Origin: Massilia sp. 9096
Lineage (GTDB): Bacteria > Pseudomonadota > Gammaproteobacteria > Burkholderiales > Burkholderiaceae_D
Assembly (NCBI RefSeq): GCF_000745265.1
Contig: NZ_JQNN01000001.1
Location: forward strand, 5,394,001 to 5,458,000
Direction: 5' to 3'
DNA length: 64,000 nt
Positions within the stretch are counted from its first letter, which is position 1, and each line of letters begins with the position of its first letter. A model generated the notes under the pieces. That model had not been told where the DNA came from. It did not search any database and worked only from the letters and a program-made list of their open reading frames with translations. The position numbers and the translations under genes are program-made. Positions 9,628 to 25,331 of this stretch are shown in pieces.

Positions 9628-10302
9628 TCAGCTGCTTGCAGGCGCCAGCCCGACCGCGGCCAGCACCATGTTGGTAATCAGGCGTTCGGCCTGGTCGAAG
9701 TCGTCCCCGCCGAGCTGCGGGCGGTCGAGCACCAGCTGCATCTGCGCGGCGAAGTCGGCGTACGACTGCGTCATCGCCCACACCGCGAACAGCAGGTGGG
9801 TGGCGTTGACCGGCGCGATCCGGCCTTGCGCGATCCAGCGCTCGAACACGGCGATGTCGGCGCGCAGCAGCGGCACCACGCGGCGGCGGATCTGTTCGCC
9901 GTAGATCTTGGCGCCGCCGATCACCTCGAGCGCGTACACGCGCGAGGCCAGCGGCTGCTCGCGCGAAAAGCGCAGCTTGGCGCGCACGTACGCGCGCAGG
10001 ACCGCGCCGGGCTCGCTCGCTGCGCCAGTGTCGGCGTCGCCGTCGGCCAGGCTCGCCATGCGCGCCAGCCAGTCGTCCAGCACGTCGTCCAGCACGCGCG
10101 TGTACAAGGCCTGCTTGGTGGGGAAGTAGTACATCAGGTTCTGCTTGGACAGGCCGGCGCCGTCGGCCACGTCGGCGATGGCCGTGCCGTCGTAGCCGCG
10201 CTCGGCGAACAGGCGCACGGCCTCGAGCAGGATCGTGCTTTCGAGCTGGTCACGCCGGGCTTCTCGGCGCGTGCTGCGGGGATGCGAAACGGCGCTGTCC
10301 AT
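9628..10302 (-). CDS. rutR: TetR-family regulator, RutR-like
   Basis: A 224-residue repressor with an N-terminal TetR HTH (GTAIADVADGAGLSKQNLMYYF). The sequence around LSKQNLMYYFPTKQALYTRVLD and the following DDWLARM is typical of RutR, the regulator that binds uracil or thymine and controls pyrimidine use. The C-terminal ligand domain resembles RutR, with SREQPLASRVYALEVIGGA. It lies 23 bp downstream of the MocR gene and next to the reductive pyrimidine cluster, which supports the assignment. In this context it probably controls the divergent catabolic operon; the ligand is inferred. Confidence 0.85.
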   Translation of the reverse strand: MDSAVSHPRSTRREARRDQLESTILLEAVRLFAERGYDGTAIADVADGAGLSKQNLMYYFPTKQALYTRVLDDVLDDWLARMASLADGDADTGAASEPGAVLRAYVRAKLRFSREQPLASRVYALEVIGGAKIYGEQIRRRVVPLLRADIAVFERWIAQGRIAPVNATHLLFAVWAMTQSYADFAAQMQLVLDRPQLGGDDFDQAERLITNMVLAAVGLAPASS

Positions 10303-10325
10303 GCGGACTCCTTGAGCGGATCAAA

Positions 10326-11777
10326 TCAGCGGATCGAATGCAGGAAGCCGAGCAGCGCATCGTGCGCGGCGTAGGCGGCGTTGAAGCGGAACCAGGTGCT
10401 GGACGGCGTCTCGAGCGAGAAGAAGTCGCCCGGGGCCAGCAGGATGCCGGCGCGCAGCGCGCGTTCGGCGACCCGCTTGCCGTTGCGTTCGGGCGTGCTG
10501 GGACCCGGCCAGCCGGCGCTGACGAACATGCCGCCGCGCGGGCGTGCGAGCGGCGCCAGGCCGGCGCCCGCGAGACGGTCGATGGCGCGCCGGCGCGCTT
10601 CGTCGAGCTGCTGCACCAGGCGCTCGACCTGGCGCCGGTAGGCCCGGTTCTTGACCGCATCCAGCACCGCGCGCTCGTTGATCTCGGAGGTCGTCAGGCC
10701 GGTCAGCATCTTCACGCGCACCAGTTCCGGAATCAGCGAGCTCGACGCGCAGATCGAGCCGACCCGCAGCACCGGCGACAGCGTCTTGGAAAAGCTGCCG
10801 ACACGGATCACGCGGCGCAGCCCGTCCAGCGCGGCCAGCGACGCCTCGCCGCGCGCGGCCAGTTCGCGGTAGATGTCGTCCTCGACCAGCCAGAAGTCGA
10901 ACTGTTCGGCCAGGCCCAGCAGCCGGTGCGCCTGGGCCGGCGACAGCGAGGTGCCGAGCGGATTTTGCAGCACCGTGTTGACGAACATGAGCTTGGGCTG
11001 GCGCGCCGCGGCCGCGCGCGCGAGAAAGTCCAGGTCCAGCCCGGCCGCGTCGCGCGGGATGCCCACCGGGATGCAGCCGTGATGGCGCACCAGGGCCAGC
11101 AGGTTGCCGTAGCCGGGGTCTTCGACCAGCACCACGTCGCCGGGGCGGGTGAGGGTGCGCAGCACCAGGTCGAAGGCGTGGGTGGCGCCGTGGGTGAGCA
11201 GCACCTGCTCGGGTTCGAGCGCGAACAATTCGTCGGACAGGCTGCTCGCCACGTGCTGGCGCAGGGCCGGGAAGCCGAGCGGGTGGCCATAGCCGCGCAG
11301 GCGTCCGGCCGGGATCTTCATCGCATGGCGTACCGCGTCCAGGATCGCCGATTCGCCGTACCACTCGGGCGGCAGCCAGCCCGACCCGACCGGGAGCGCC
11401 TCGGACTGGCCGGAGTACAGGTCGGCGGTCAGGGCGTCGACGGTGCCGGGGGGCGCCGGCGCCTGCACCGGCTGGGCCGCGTCGCCGCAGGCGTCGGCGC
11501 TCCCATCGGCAACCGAGCGGGCCACGAAAAAGCCGGAACCGCGGCGCGAGGACAGGAGTCCCATATGCAGCAGGCGGTCATACGACTCGACCACCGTGAA
11601 AGTGCTCACGCCGTTGGACTTTGCGAATTGTCGAACCGACGGCATCTTGGTCCCGACCGGCAGGGCACGCCGATTTACCATCTCGGCGATGGCTGCCACG
11701 ATCTGGTCGACCAGGCTGCCGCGCCGCTGGCGGTCGATCGCCAGCACCGGCCATTCCGGATCACTGCGTGCATCCAT
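10326..11777 (-). CDS. MocR/GabR-type regulator (GntR HTH fused to an aminotransferase-like domain)
   Basis: A 483-residue protein. Residues about 12-85 form a GntR winged helix (GTKMPSVRQFAKSNGVSTFTVVESYDRL). The rest is a type-I PLP aminotransferase-like domain with the PLP Lys in GSFSKTLSPVLRVG and an Asp in LVEDDIY. The start at 11777 is preferred over an ATG 7 codons upstream because it has an SD (AAGGGGAA) at correct spacing. It is divergent from the aminotransferase gene of the pyrimidine operon with 184 bp between them. By analogy with GabR it probably senses beta-alanine or a related amine bound to PLP. Confidence 0.93.
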   Translation of the reverse strand: MDARSDPEWPVLAIDRQRRGSLVDQIVAAIAEMVNRRALPVGTKMPSVRQFAKSNGVSTFTVVESYDRLLHMGLLSSRRGSGFFVARSVADGSADACGDAAQPVQAPAPPGTVDALTADLYSGQSEALPVGSGWLPPEWYGESAILDAVRHAMKIPAGRLRGYGHPLGFPALRQHVASSLSDELFALEPEQVLLTHGATHAFDLVLRTLTRPGDVVLVEDPGYGNLLALVRHHGCIPVGIPRDAAGLDLDFLARAAAARQPKLMFVNTVLQNPLGTSLSPAQAHRLLGLAEQFDFWLVEDDIYRELAARGEASLAALDGLRRVIRVGSFSKTLSPVLRVGSICASSSLIPELVRVKMLTGLTTSEINERAVLDAVKNRAYRRQVERLVQQLDEARRRAIDRLAGAGLAPLARPRGGMFVSAGWPGPSTPERNGKRVAERALRAGILLAPGDFFSLETPSSTWFRFNAAYAAHDALLGFLHSIR

Positions 11778-11840
11778 CGCGTTCCCCTTGGTGGTCACGA
11801 TCCCGTCGCGGCAACTGTACAGTTGATGTCACCAGTACGG

Positions 11841-11924
11841 TTGGTAAATTTTGCCGATTGTGTATATGTGCCGCCCTTGCTCTGCTGTCTATTATTGCAC
11901 CATGATTTTGCCAGTTGGTAAATT
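11841..11924. promoter_or_regulatory. Candidate MocR operator: direct repeat TTGGTAAATT in the divergent intergenic region
   Basis: The 10-mer TTGGTAAATT occurs at 11841-11850 and again at 11915-11924. A third, inverted 9-mer copy lies at 12006-12014 inside the aminotransferase coding region, and an 8-mer (ATTTACCA) occurs at 11673-11680. MocR/GabR regulators are known to bind direct repeats between divergent genes. A weak -10 (TATTAT at 11890-11895) lies between the two main copies. Binding is inferred. Confidence 0.5.
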
Positions 11925-11961
11925 ATTTGACAGCAGTCATTGAACCTTCAGGAGTTTGTCA

Positions 11962-13278
11962 ATGAACGAAGCTCGCCCCCGGTCGATGTCGTCCTTCTGG
12001 ATGCCATTTACCAACAACCGCGATTTCAAGGCCCAGCCGCGCCTGCTGGTGTCGGCCAAGGGCATGTACTACCAGGACGTCGACGGCAACCAGGTGCTCG
12101 ACGGTACCGCCGGCCTGTGGTGCGTGCCGTGCGGGCACGCCCAGCCCAGGATCGTCGAGGCCGTGAGCACGATGGTCGGCCAGCTCGACTTCGCGCCGAC
12201 CTTCCAGATGGGCCACCCGGCCGCCTTCGACCTGGCCGAACAGCTGATGGACTACACCGGCCACAAGTTCGGCCACGTGTTCTATACGAATTCGGGTTCT
12301 GAAGCGGTCGACACGGCGCTCAAAATCGCGCTGGCCTACCACCGCGCGCGCGGCGAGGGCAGCCGCACCCGCCTGATCGGGCGCGAGCGCGGCTACCACG
12401 GGGTCGGCTTCGGCGGCCTGTCGGTCGGCGGCATCGGCCCCAACCGCAAGAATTTCGGCCCGCTGCTGCCGGGCGTCGACCATCTGCCGCACACCCACGA
12501 CCTGCTGAAGAACGCGTTTTCGCGCGGCGAACCGGACTTCGGCGTCGAGCTGGCCGACGAGCTGGAACGCATCGTCGCGCTGCACGACGCCTCGACCATC
12601 GCCGCCGTCATCATCGAGCCGGTATCGGGCTCGACCGGCGTGCTGGTGCCGCCGAAAGGCTACCTGAAGCGCCTGCGCGAGATCTGCAGCAAGCACGGCA
12701 TCCTGCTGATCTTCGACGAGGTCATCACCGGCTTCGGCCGGCTCACCACGCCGTTCGCCGCCGATTATTTCGACGTCGAGCCGGACATGATCACCACCGC
12801 CAAGGGCATCACCAACGGCACGGTGCCGATGGGTGCGGTGTTCTCGAAACGCTTCATCCACGACGCCTTCATGGACGCGCCGCCGGGCATCGAACTGGCG
12901 CACGGCTACACCTATTCCGGCCACCCGCTGGCTTGCGCGGCCGGCATCGCCACGCTGCAGGTGTTCAAGGAAGAGGGCGTGCTGGAAAACGCCAGGGCGA
13001 TCCAGCCCTACTGGGAAGACGCGGTGCACTCGCTCAGGGGATTGCCGTACGTGATCGACATCCGCACGGTCGGGCTGGTGGCCGGCATCGAACTCGAACC
13101 GATCGCCGGCAAGCCGGGCGCACGCGCGTATGCCGCGTTCAAGAAGGCGTTCGCGGACGGCGTCCTGATCCGCGTGACCGGCGACATCATCGCGCTGTCG
13201 CCGCCGCTGGTGCTGGAAAAAGCGCACATCGACCAGCTGTTCGGCAAACTGAGCGACGTACTCAAGAACCTGGACTGA
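11962..13278 (+). CDS. Omega-amino acid:pyruvate aminotransferase (beta-alanine:pyruvate transaminase)
   Basis: A class-III PLP aminotransferase of 438 residues. The PLP Lys is K281 (TTAKGITNG) and the cofactor Asp is D252 ([11 protein letters not shown]). The opening [14 protein letters not shown] and [14 protein letters not shown] are typical of beta-alanine:pyruvate transaminases. It would convert beta-alanine (from uracil) or 3-aminoisobutyrate (from thymine) plus pyruvate to malonate or methylmalonate semialdehyde plus alanine. The start at 11962 has AGGAG 7 nt upstream; the in-frame TTG two codons earlier is less likely. It is the first gene of the catabolic operon, 4 bp before mmsA. 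Confidence 0.93.
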   Translation: MNEARPRSMSSFWMPFTNNRDFKAQPRLLVSAKGMYYQDVDGNQVLDGTAGLWCVPCGHAQPRIVEAVSTMVGQLDFAPTFQMGHPAAFDLAEQLMDYTGHKFGHVFYTNSGSEAVDTALKIALAYHRARGEGSRTRLIGRERGYHGVGFGGLSVGGIGPNRKNFGPLLPGVDHLPHTHDLLKNAFSRGEPDFGVELADELERIVALHDASTIAAVIIEPVSGSTGVLVPPKGYLKRLREICSKHGILLIFDEVITGFGRLTTPFAADYFDVEPDMITTAKGITNGTVPMGAVFSKRFIHDAFMDAPPGIELAHGYTYSGHPLACAAGIATLQVFKEEGVLENARAIQPYWEDAVHSLRGLPYVIDIRTVGLVAGIELEPIAGKPGARAYAAFKKAFADGVLIRVTGDIIALSPPLVLEKAHIDQLFGKLSDVLKNLD

Positions 13279-13282
13279 GGCC

Positions 13283-14800
<1,518 letters not shown>

Positions 14801-14819
14801 ACGAACAAGGGATGTTTCC

Positions 14820-16196
14820 ATGATCGAGACGCTGCTTCACCTTCCGCTGGCCGAGGGCACGCATTCCGCGCTGTCCGACCGCTTTTCCGACCTGGCCGCG
14901 CCGCTGACCCTGCGCCAGGCCGCCATCGAAAGCGCGCGCTGCCTGTACTGCTACGACGCGCCCTGCACGCGCGCCTGCCCGACCGGCATCGACGTCGCGA
15001 GTTTCATCCGCAATATCCACGACGGCAACGTCGACGGCGCGGCGATGACCATCCTCAAGCAGAACATTTTCGGCGGCGCGTGCGCGCGCGTGTGCCCCAC
15101 CGAGATCCTGTGCGAGGATGCCTGCGTGCGCAACGACGACGCCGAGGCCCAGCCTGTGAAAATCGGCCTGCTGCAGCGCCACGCGATCGACCACGCTTGT
15201 TTCGAGGGTCATCCATTCAAGCGCGCCGCCGGCACGGGTAAAACCATTGCCGTGGTCGGGGCCGGCCCGGCCGGGCTGTCGTGCGCCCACCGCCTGGCGA
15301 TGCTGGGCCACGACGTGGTCGTGTTCGAGGCGCGCGCAAAAGCCGGCGGCCTGAACGAGTACGGCATCGCCAAGTACAAGCTGCCGGGCGATTTTGCCCA
15401 GCGCGAAGTCGAGTTCCTGCTGTCGATCGGGGGGATCGAGATCCGCCATGGCTACACGCTCGGCGTGAACCTGCGCCTGGCCGACCTGCATGCGCGCTAC
15501 GACGCGGTGTTCCTCGGCATCGGCCTGGCCGCCAGCCGCCAGCTCGGCCTGACGGGGGAAGACGCACCGGGCCTGGCGGCCGCCGTCGACTACATCGCGA
15601 CCCTGCGCCAGGCCGGCGACCTGGCCGCGCTGCCGGTGCCGCGCCGCGCCATCGTGATCGGCGCCGGCAACACCGCGATCGACATGGCCGTGCAGCTCAA
15701 GCGCCTCGGCGCCGAAGAGGTGACGATGGTCTACCGGCGCGGCTTCGAATCGATGAGCGCCACCGGCCACGAGATCGAGATCGCCAAGACCCATTTCGTG
15801 CGCATCCGCACCTGGGCCGCGCCGCTCGAGGTGCTGCTCGACGATGCCGGGCGCGTATGCGGCATGCGCTTCGAACAGACGCGCATGCAGGACGGGCGCC
15901 TGGTCGCAAGCGGCGGCATCATCGAGATCGCGGCCGACGCCGTGTTCAAGGCGATCGGCCAGGGCATGGGCCCGGGCGCGCTGGTCGATCCGCTGGCAAT
16001 GGAGCTCGAACGCAGCGGCGATAAGATCATCGTGGACGCCTGCCTGCGCACCGCGCTGCCGGGCGTGTACGCCGGCGGCGACTGCATCGCGCCGGGCCAG
16101 GACCTGACCGTGCAGGCGGTCCAGCACGGCAAGCTGGCCGCGCTGGCGATCCACGACGACATCCAATCCAAAGCGGAGGCAGCATGGCCGACCTGA
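14820..16196 (+). CDS. preT: NAD-dependent dihydropyrimidine dehydrogenase, subunit PreT
   Basis: A 458-residue electron-input subunit that takes electrons from a nicotinamide nucleotide and passes them to PreA. The N-terminal domain has eight Cys in two glutamate-synthase-like clusters (C41, C44, C49, C53 and C88, C92, C98, C102). An FAD dinucleotide fold follows (VVGAGPAGLSCA), then a nicotinamide-binding fold (VIGAGNTAIDMA), and the flavin site GVYAGGDC near the end. The 3' end overlaps preA by 13 bp. Together they reduce uracil and thymine to dihydro forms, the first step of the reductive pathway. Confidence 0.95.
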   Translation: MIETLLHLPLAEGTHSALSDRFSDLAAPLTLRQAAIESARCLYCYDAPCTRACPTGIDVASFIRNIHDGNVDGAAMTILKQNIFGGACARVCPTEILCEDACVRNDDAEAQPVKIGLLQRHAIDHACFEGHPFKRAAGTGKTIAVVGAGPAGLSCAHRLAMLGHDVVVFEARAKAGGLNEYGIAKYKLPGDFAQREVEFLLSIGGIEIRHGYTLGVNLRLADLHARYDAVFLGIGLAASRQLGLTGEDAPGLAAAVDYIATLRQAGDLAALPVPRRAIVIGAGNTAIDMAVQLKRLGAEEVTMVYRRGFESMSATGHEIEIAKTHFVRIRTWAAPLEVLLDDAGRVCGMRFEQTRMQDGRLVASGGIIEIAADAVFKAIGQGMGPGALVDPLAMELERSGDKIIVDACLRTALPGVYAGGDCIAPGQDLTVQAVQHGKLAALAIHDDIQSKAEAAWPT

Positions 16197-17479
16197 GCAT
16201 CGATTTCTGCGGCATCAAGTCGCCGAATCCCTTCTGGCTGGCCTCGGCGCCGCCGACCGACAAGGCCTACAACGTCATCCGCGCCTTCGAGGCCGGCTGG
16301 GGCGGCGTGGTGTGGAAGACGCTGGGCGAGGACCCGCCGGCGGTCAACGTGTCCTCGCGCTACTCGGCGCTGCACGGCAGGAACCGCGAGGTCATCGGCT
16401 TCAACAACATCGAACTGATCACCGACCGCAGCCTGGAGGTCAACCTGCGCGAGATCGCTGCCGTGAAGAAGGCCTGGCCGGATCGCGCCATGATCGTCTC
16501 GATGATGCTGCCGTGCGAGGAAGCGCCGTGGCGCGAGATCCTGCCGCTGGTGGAGGCCACCGGCGCCGACGGCATCGAGCTGAATTTCGGCTGCCCGCAC
16601 GGCATGCCCGAGCGCGGCATGGGCGCGGCCGTGGGCCAGCAGCCCGACCTGATCGAACTGGTCACGCGCTGGTGCAAGACTTATACGCGCCTGCCGGTGA
16701 TCGTGAAACTCACGCCCAACATCACCGACGTGCGCGCGCCCGCGCGCGCCGCGCTCGCGGGCGGGGCCGACGCGGTCTCGCTGATCAACACCGTCAACTC
16801 GATCACCCACCTGGACCTCGACCGCATGGTTGCGTATCCGATCGTCGGCGGCGCCAGTACCCATGGCGGCTACTGCGGCGCGGCGGTCAAGCCGATCGCG
16901 CTGAACATGGTGGCCGAGATCGCGCGCGATCCCGCCACCGGCGCGCTGCCGATCTCGGGCATCGGCGGCATCGGCAACTGGCGCGATGCGGCCGAATTCA
17001 TCGCGCTGGGCGCCGGTTCGGTGCAGGTCTGCACCGCCGCGATGCTGCACGGTTTCCGTATCGTCGAAGAGATGAAGGACGGCTTGTCGCGCTGGATGGA
17101 TTCGAAGGGGTACGAGAATATCCCGGCTTTCTCGCGCAAGGCGGTGCCCAACACGACCGACTGGAAATACCTGGACATGAACTACCAGGTGATCGCCAGC
17201 ATCGACCAGGAAAAATGCATCGCCTGCGGCCGCTGCTACGTCGCCTGCGAAGACACCTCGCACCAGGCGATCGCCAGGATGATCACGGCCGGTCCCAAGG
17301 GCGAAGGGCGGCGCTACGAGGTCAAGGCGCCGGACTGCGTGGGCTGCAACCTGTGCGAGATCACCTGTCCGGTCGAGGGCTGCATCACGATGGTCCCTCA
17401 GCCGACCGGCCGGCCGACCATGAACTGGACGCAGGATCCGCGCAACCCGCGGGCACAGGCCGTGGCGGCGGTGGAGTAG
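16184..17479 (+). CDS. preA: NAD-dependent dihydropyrimidine dehydrogenase, subunit PreA
   Basis: A 431-residue catalytic subunit. The FMN TIM-barrel domain resembles dihydroorotate dehydrogenase, with the active-site Cys C137 in ELNFGCPHGMPERGMG, as in dihydropyrimidine dehydrogenases. The C-terminal part carries two [4Fe-4S] ferredoxin motifs, CIACGRCYVAC and CVGCNLCEITCPVEGC. It starts inside the end of preT with the SD GCGGAGG, so subunit production is coupled. It reduces uracil to dihydrouracil and thymine to dihydrothymine. A gap of 118 bp with a possible new promoter separates it from the transporter. Confidence 0.96.
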   Translation: MADLSIDFCGIKSPNPFWLASAPPTDKAYNVIRAFEAGWGGVVWKTLGEDPPAVNVSSRYSALHGRNREVIGFNNIELITDRSLEVNLREIAAVKKAWPDRAMIVSMMLPCEEAPWREILPLVEATGADGIELNFGCPHGMPERGMGAAVGQQPDLIELVTRWCKTYTRLPVIVKLTPNITDVRAPARAALAGGADAVSLINTVNSITHLDLDRMVAYPIVGGASTHGGYCGAAVKPIALNMVAEIARDPATGALPISGIGGIGNWRDAAEFIALGAGSVQVCTAAMLHGFRIVEEMKDGLSRWMDSKGYENIPAFSRKAVPNTTDWKYLDMNYQVIASIDQEKCIACGRCYVACEDTSHQAIARMITAGPKGEGRRYEVKAPDCVGCNLCEITCPVEGCITMVPQPTGRPTMNWTQDPRNPRAQAVAAVE

Positions 17480-17523
17480 TATCGGACGATGCGAACGAGG
17501 CCGAAGCGCGGTCGCCACACGCA

Positions 17524-17539
17524 TGGCATCGCTCTTGCT
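17524..17539 (+). promoter_or_regulatory. Candidate sigma-54 promoter before the NCS1 transporter
   Basis: TGGCATCGCTCTTGCT matches the sigma-54 consensus TGGCACG-N4-TTGCW at 10 of 12 defined positions, with GG and GC exactly 10 bp apart. Transcription would start near 17550, giving a leader of about 48 nt before the transporter ATG at 17598. It lies in the 118-bp gap after preA, so it would let the transporter, dihydropyrimidinase and amidohydrolase respond to nitrogen limitation separately. No NtrC site was identified. Confidence 0.5.
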
Positions 17540-17573
17540 AACGTTTGTCAACGATACGCATCGCCACCCATGT

Positions 17574-17597
17574 AGACCGCCCGATGGAGACCGCCCG

Positions 17598-17600
<3 letters not shown>
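17574..17600 (+). repeat. Tandem 13-bp repeat forming a five-codon upstream reading frame
   Basis: AGACCGCCCGATG occurs at 17574-17586 and again at 17588-17600, a 14-bp period. Each copy ends in an ATG. The second ATG is the transporter start. The first opens a mini frame (Met-Glu-Thr-Ala-Arg, stop at 17599-17601) that ends overlapping the transporter start as ATGA. No separate SD precedes the first ATG. It may be a chance duplication or may couple translation. Confidence 0.45.
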
Positions 17601-20565
<2,965 letters not shown>

Positions 20566-20581
20566 ACAGGAGAGGACAACC

Positions 20582-21868
20582 ATGAACGACCTGCGCATCG
20601 ACGGCCAGCGCCTGTGGCATTCCCTGATGGACCTGGCGCGGATCGGCGCCACCGACAAGGGCGGGGTCAAGCGCCTCGCCCTGACCGACCTCGACCGACA
20701 GGGCCGCGACCTGGTGGTGCAATGGGCGCAGCAAGAGGGCCTGAGCATCACGGTGGACAAGATCGGCAACGTCTTCATGCGCCGCGAAGGCGCCAACCCG
20801 GCGCTGCCGCCCATCGTCACCGGCAGCCACATCGACACCCAGCCCACCGGCGGCAAGTTCGACGGCAACTACGGCGTGCTGGCCGGGCTGGAGGTGGTGC
20901 GCACGCTCAACCAGCACGGCGTCGCCACCGTTGCCCCGATCGAGGTCGCGTTCTGGACCAACGAGGAAGGCTCGCGCTTCGTGCCCGTGATGATGGGCTC
21001 GGGCGTGTTCTGCGGCGCCTTCAGCCTGGAGACGGCCTACGCGGCGCGCGACGTCGACGGCAAGTCGGTCGGCGAGGAACTGGCGCGCATCGGCTACCAG
21101 GGCGCGCAGACGCCGGGCGAGCATCCGATCGGCGCCTATTTCGAGACGCACATCGAGCAGGGGCCGGTACTGGAAGACGCCGACAAGGTCATCGGCCTGG
21201 TGCCGGCCGTGATGGGCCTGTCCTGGTACGATTGCACGGTCACCGGCATGGAAGCGCACGCCGGACCGACGCCGATGCATCTGCGCCGCGACGCGCTGCA
21301 GGTGGCCACGGCCATCATGCAGGAGACGGTGGCGATTGCCAACCGCTACCCGCCGTACGGCCGCGGCACGGTCGGCATGGTGCAGGTGTTCCCGAACAGC
21401 CGCAACGTGATCCCCGGCCAGGTCAAGTTCAGCATCGACCTGCGCAACGTGAACGACGCGCTGCTCGACACCATGCACGGCGAGATCACGGCCTTCGTGC
21501 AGCGCATGGCGCGCGAGACCGGCCTGGACGTCCAGCTCGAGCGCGTGTCCTACTACCCGCCTTGCCCGTTCCACCCGGACTGCGTGGGCGCGGTGCGCGC
21601 CGCCACCGAAAAGCTCGGCTACTCGAGCATGGACGTGGTCTCGGGCGCCGGCCACGACGCCATCTATATCGCGCGCCTCGCCCCGGCCGGCATGATCTTC
21701 GTGCCCTGCAAGGACGGGATCAGCCACAACGAGATCGAGGACGCCAGGCCCGAGCACCTGGAAGCCGGCTGCAACGTGCTGCTGCATGCGATGCTGGAAC
21801 GCGCCGGGGTGGCCGGACAGGCGTATGCCGCGCCGGAAGCGGTATCGGAAGCCGCATCGGCAGCATGA
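20582..21868 (+). CDS. N-carbamoyl-beta-alanine amidohydrolase (beta-ureidopropionase), M20/hydantoinase-carbamoylase family
   Basis: A 428-residue M20-type metal hydrolase. Ligand motifs are GSHIDTQPTGGKFDGNYGVL (His and Asp), TNEEGSRF (Glu pair) and FETHIEQGPVLE, with a further His in ISHNEIED near the end. It releases ammonia and CO2 from the ring-opened pyrimidine, giving beta-alanine or 3-aminoisobutyrate for the aminotransferase. The start at 20582 has AGGAGAGG at good spacing; the longer upstream frame lies inside the dihydropyrimidinase gene. It ends the operon. Allantoate or L-carbamoyl substrates are alternatives, but context supports the beta-alanine form. Confidence 0.9.
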   Translation: MNDLRIDGQRLWHSLMDLARIGATDKGGVKRLALTDLDRQGRDLVVQWAQQEGLSITVDKIGNVFMRREGANPALPPIVTGSHIDTQPTGGKFDGNYGVLAGLEVVRTLNQHGVATVAPIEVAFWTNEEGSRFVPVMMGSGVFCGAFSLETAYAARDVDGKSVGEELARIGYQGAQTPGEHPIGAYFETHIEQGPVLEDADKVIGLVPAVMGLSWYDCTVTGMEAHAGPTPMHLRRDALQVATAIMQETVAIANRYPPYGRGTVGMVQVFPNSRNVIPGQVKFSIDLRNVNDALLDTMHGEITAFVQRMARETGLDVQLERVSYYPPCPFHPDCVGAVRAATEKLGYSSMDVVSGAGHDAIYIARLAPAGMIFVPCKDGISHNEIEDARPEHLEAGCNVLLHAMLERAGVAGQAYAAPEAVSEAASAA

Positions 21869-21991
21869 CCAGCGCCGTTCCTCGATAGCAACATTAACGG
21901 ATTGTTACGATAAATCCGGCCGTCGCGTGTTTACAGGCAAGCCACGGCTGGTAGCATGGTGCGGTCATGGCGCCACCCGGCGCCGCCTTGC

Positions 21992-24013
<2,022 letters not shown>

Positions 24014-24032
24014 CGCTGAAGTCCAAGGACGG

Positions 24033-25238
24033 TCACTGGAAGGTGGTCTCGCGCTCCGGCGTTGCGCTGATGCGGTGGATCGACAGGTCGGCGCCGTCGA
24101 ATTCCTGCTCGGGGTCGAGGCGCAAGCCGACTGTTTTCTTCAGCACGCCGTACACGATCCAGCTGCCCACAGCGGCGATGACGATGCCAGTCAACGTGCC
24201 GAGCAGTTGCGACACGAAGGACACGCCGCCCAGTCCGCCCAGCGTGCGCGTGCCGAAGATGCCGGCCGCGATGCCGCCCCAGGCGCCGCACAGGCCGTGC
24301 AGCGGCCACACGCCGAGCACGTCGTCGATCTTCCAGCGGTTCTGCGCCAGCGTGAACATCAGCACGAAGATGGCGCCCGCGACCGCACCGGTGACCAGCG
24401 CGCCCAGCGGGTGCATCAGGTCCGAGCCCGCGCACACGGCGACCAGGCCGGCCAGCGGACCGTTGTAGACGAAGCCCGGGTCGTTCTTGCCCATCACGAA
24501 CGCGATGAGCGTGCCGCCGACCAGCGCCATCAGCGAATTGACGGCGACCAGGCCGTTCATCTTGTCCAGTGTCTGCGCGCTCATCACGTTGAAGCCGAAC
24601 CAGCCGACGGTCAGGATCCACGCGCCCAGCGCCAGAAAGGGGATGTCGGACGGAGGGTGCGCCGAAACGCGGCCATCCCTGGTGTAGCGTCCGCGCCGTG
24701 CGCCCAGCAGCAGCACGGCCGGCAGCGCGGCCCAGCCGCCGACCGCGTGCACCACGACCGAGCCGGCGAAATCATGGAAGGGCGCGCCGAATGCGGCTTG
24801 CAGCCAGTCCTGGAGACCAAAGCGATTGTTCCAGGCGATGCCTTCGAACAAGGGATAGACGAGGCCGACCAGCAGGGCGGTGGCGGCCATCTGCGGATGG
24901 AACTTGGCGCGCTCGGCGATGCCGCCGGAGATGATCGCAGGGATCGCCGCGGCAAAGGTGAGCAGGAAGAAGAACTTCACCAGTTCGTAGCCGTTCCTGG
25001 CGACCAGGGTCTCGGTCGCGCTGAAAAAGTGGATCCCGTAGGCGATGCCGTAGCCGACGAAGAAATAGGCGATGGTCGACACGGCGAAGTCGATCAGGAT
25101 TTTCACCAGGGCGTTGACCTGGTTCTTGCGGCGCACCGTGCCCAGCTCGAGGAAGGCGAAACCCGCGTGCATCGCCAGGATCATGATCCCGCCGAGCAGG
25201 ATGAAGAGCGCATCGGCCCCGCTTTTCAAGACATCCAT
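24033..25238 (-). CDS. amt: Ammonium transporter (Amt family)
   Basis: A 401-residue Amt/Rh channel with 11 expected helices. The signature DFAGSVVVHAVGGWAALPAV carries the first pore His, and the second pore His lies in WPLHGLCGAWGGIAAG. The start at 25238 (MDVLKSGADALFILLG) gives the usual N-terminus; upstream in-frame ATGs would add about 40 soluble residues that include promoter sequence. An SD (GGAG) lies 11 nt upstream. No glnK gene is adjacent. A sigma-54-type promoter and an NtrC-like site upstream suggest induction in nitrogen limitation. Confidence 0.95.
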   Translation of the reverse strand: MDVLKSGADALFILLGGIMILAMHAGFAFLELGTVRRKNQVNALVKILIDFAVSTIAYFFVGYGIAYGIHFFSATETLVARNGYELVKFFFLLTFAAAIPAIISGGIAERAKFHPQMAATALLVGLVYPLFEGIAWNNRFGLQDWLQAAFGAPFHDFAGSVVVHAVGGWAALPAVLLLGARRGRYTRDGRVSAHPPSDIPFLALGAWILTVGWFGFNVMSAQTLDKMNGLVAVNSLMALVGGTLIAFVMGKNDPGFVYNGPLAGLVAVCAGSDLMHPLGALVTGAVAGAIFVLMFTLAQNRWKIDDVLGVWPLHGLCGAWGGIAAGIFGTRTLGGLGGVSFVSQLLGTLTGIVIAAVGSWIVYGVLKKTVGLRLDPEQEFDGADLSIHRISATPERETTFQ

Positions 25239-25301
25239 TGCAATCACTACTCCAAAAAAGTGCAGATTGATTCCGAATTGAATCAATGAGCACTCCTGAG
25301 T

Positions 25302-25317
25302 AGCAATTTGCGTTCCA
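25302..25317 (-). promoter_or_regulatory. Candidate sigma-54 promoter of amt
   Basis: Read on the minus strand, TGGAACGCAAATTGCT matches TGGCACG-N4-TTGCW with one mismatch (A for C in the -24 box) and correct GG-N10-GC spacing. Transcription would start near 25291, leaving a leader of about 53 nt before the amt ATG. Sigma-54/NtrC control of amt genes is established in many proteobacteria. Confidence 0.65.
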
Positions 25318-25331
25318 ATTTGGTGAAGGCG

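Noticed and set aside
11871..11884. Sigma-54-like element before the aminotransferase gene.
   Set aside because: A TTGCT is present but the -24 GG at the required distance is absent.
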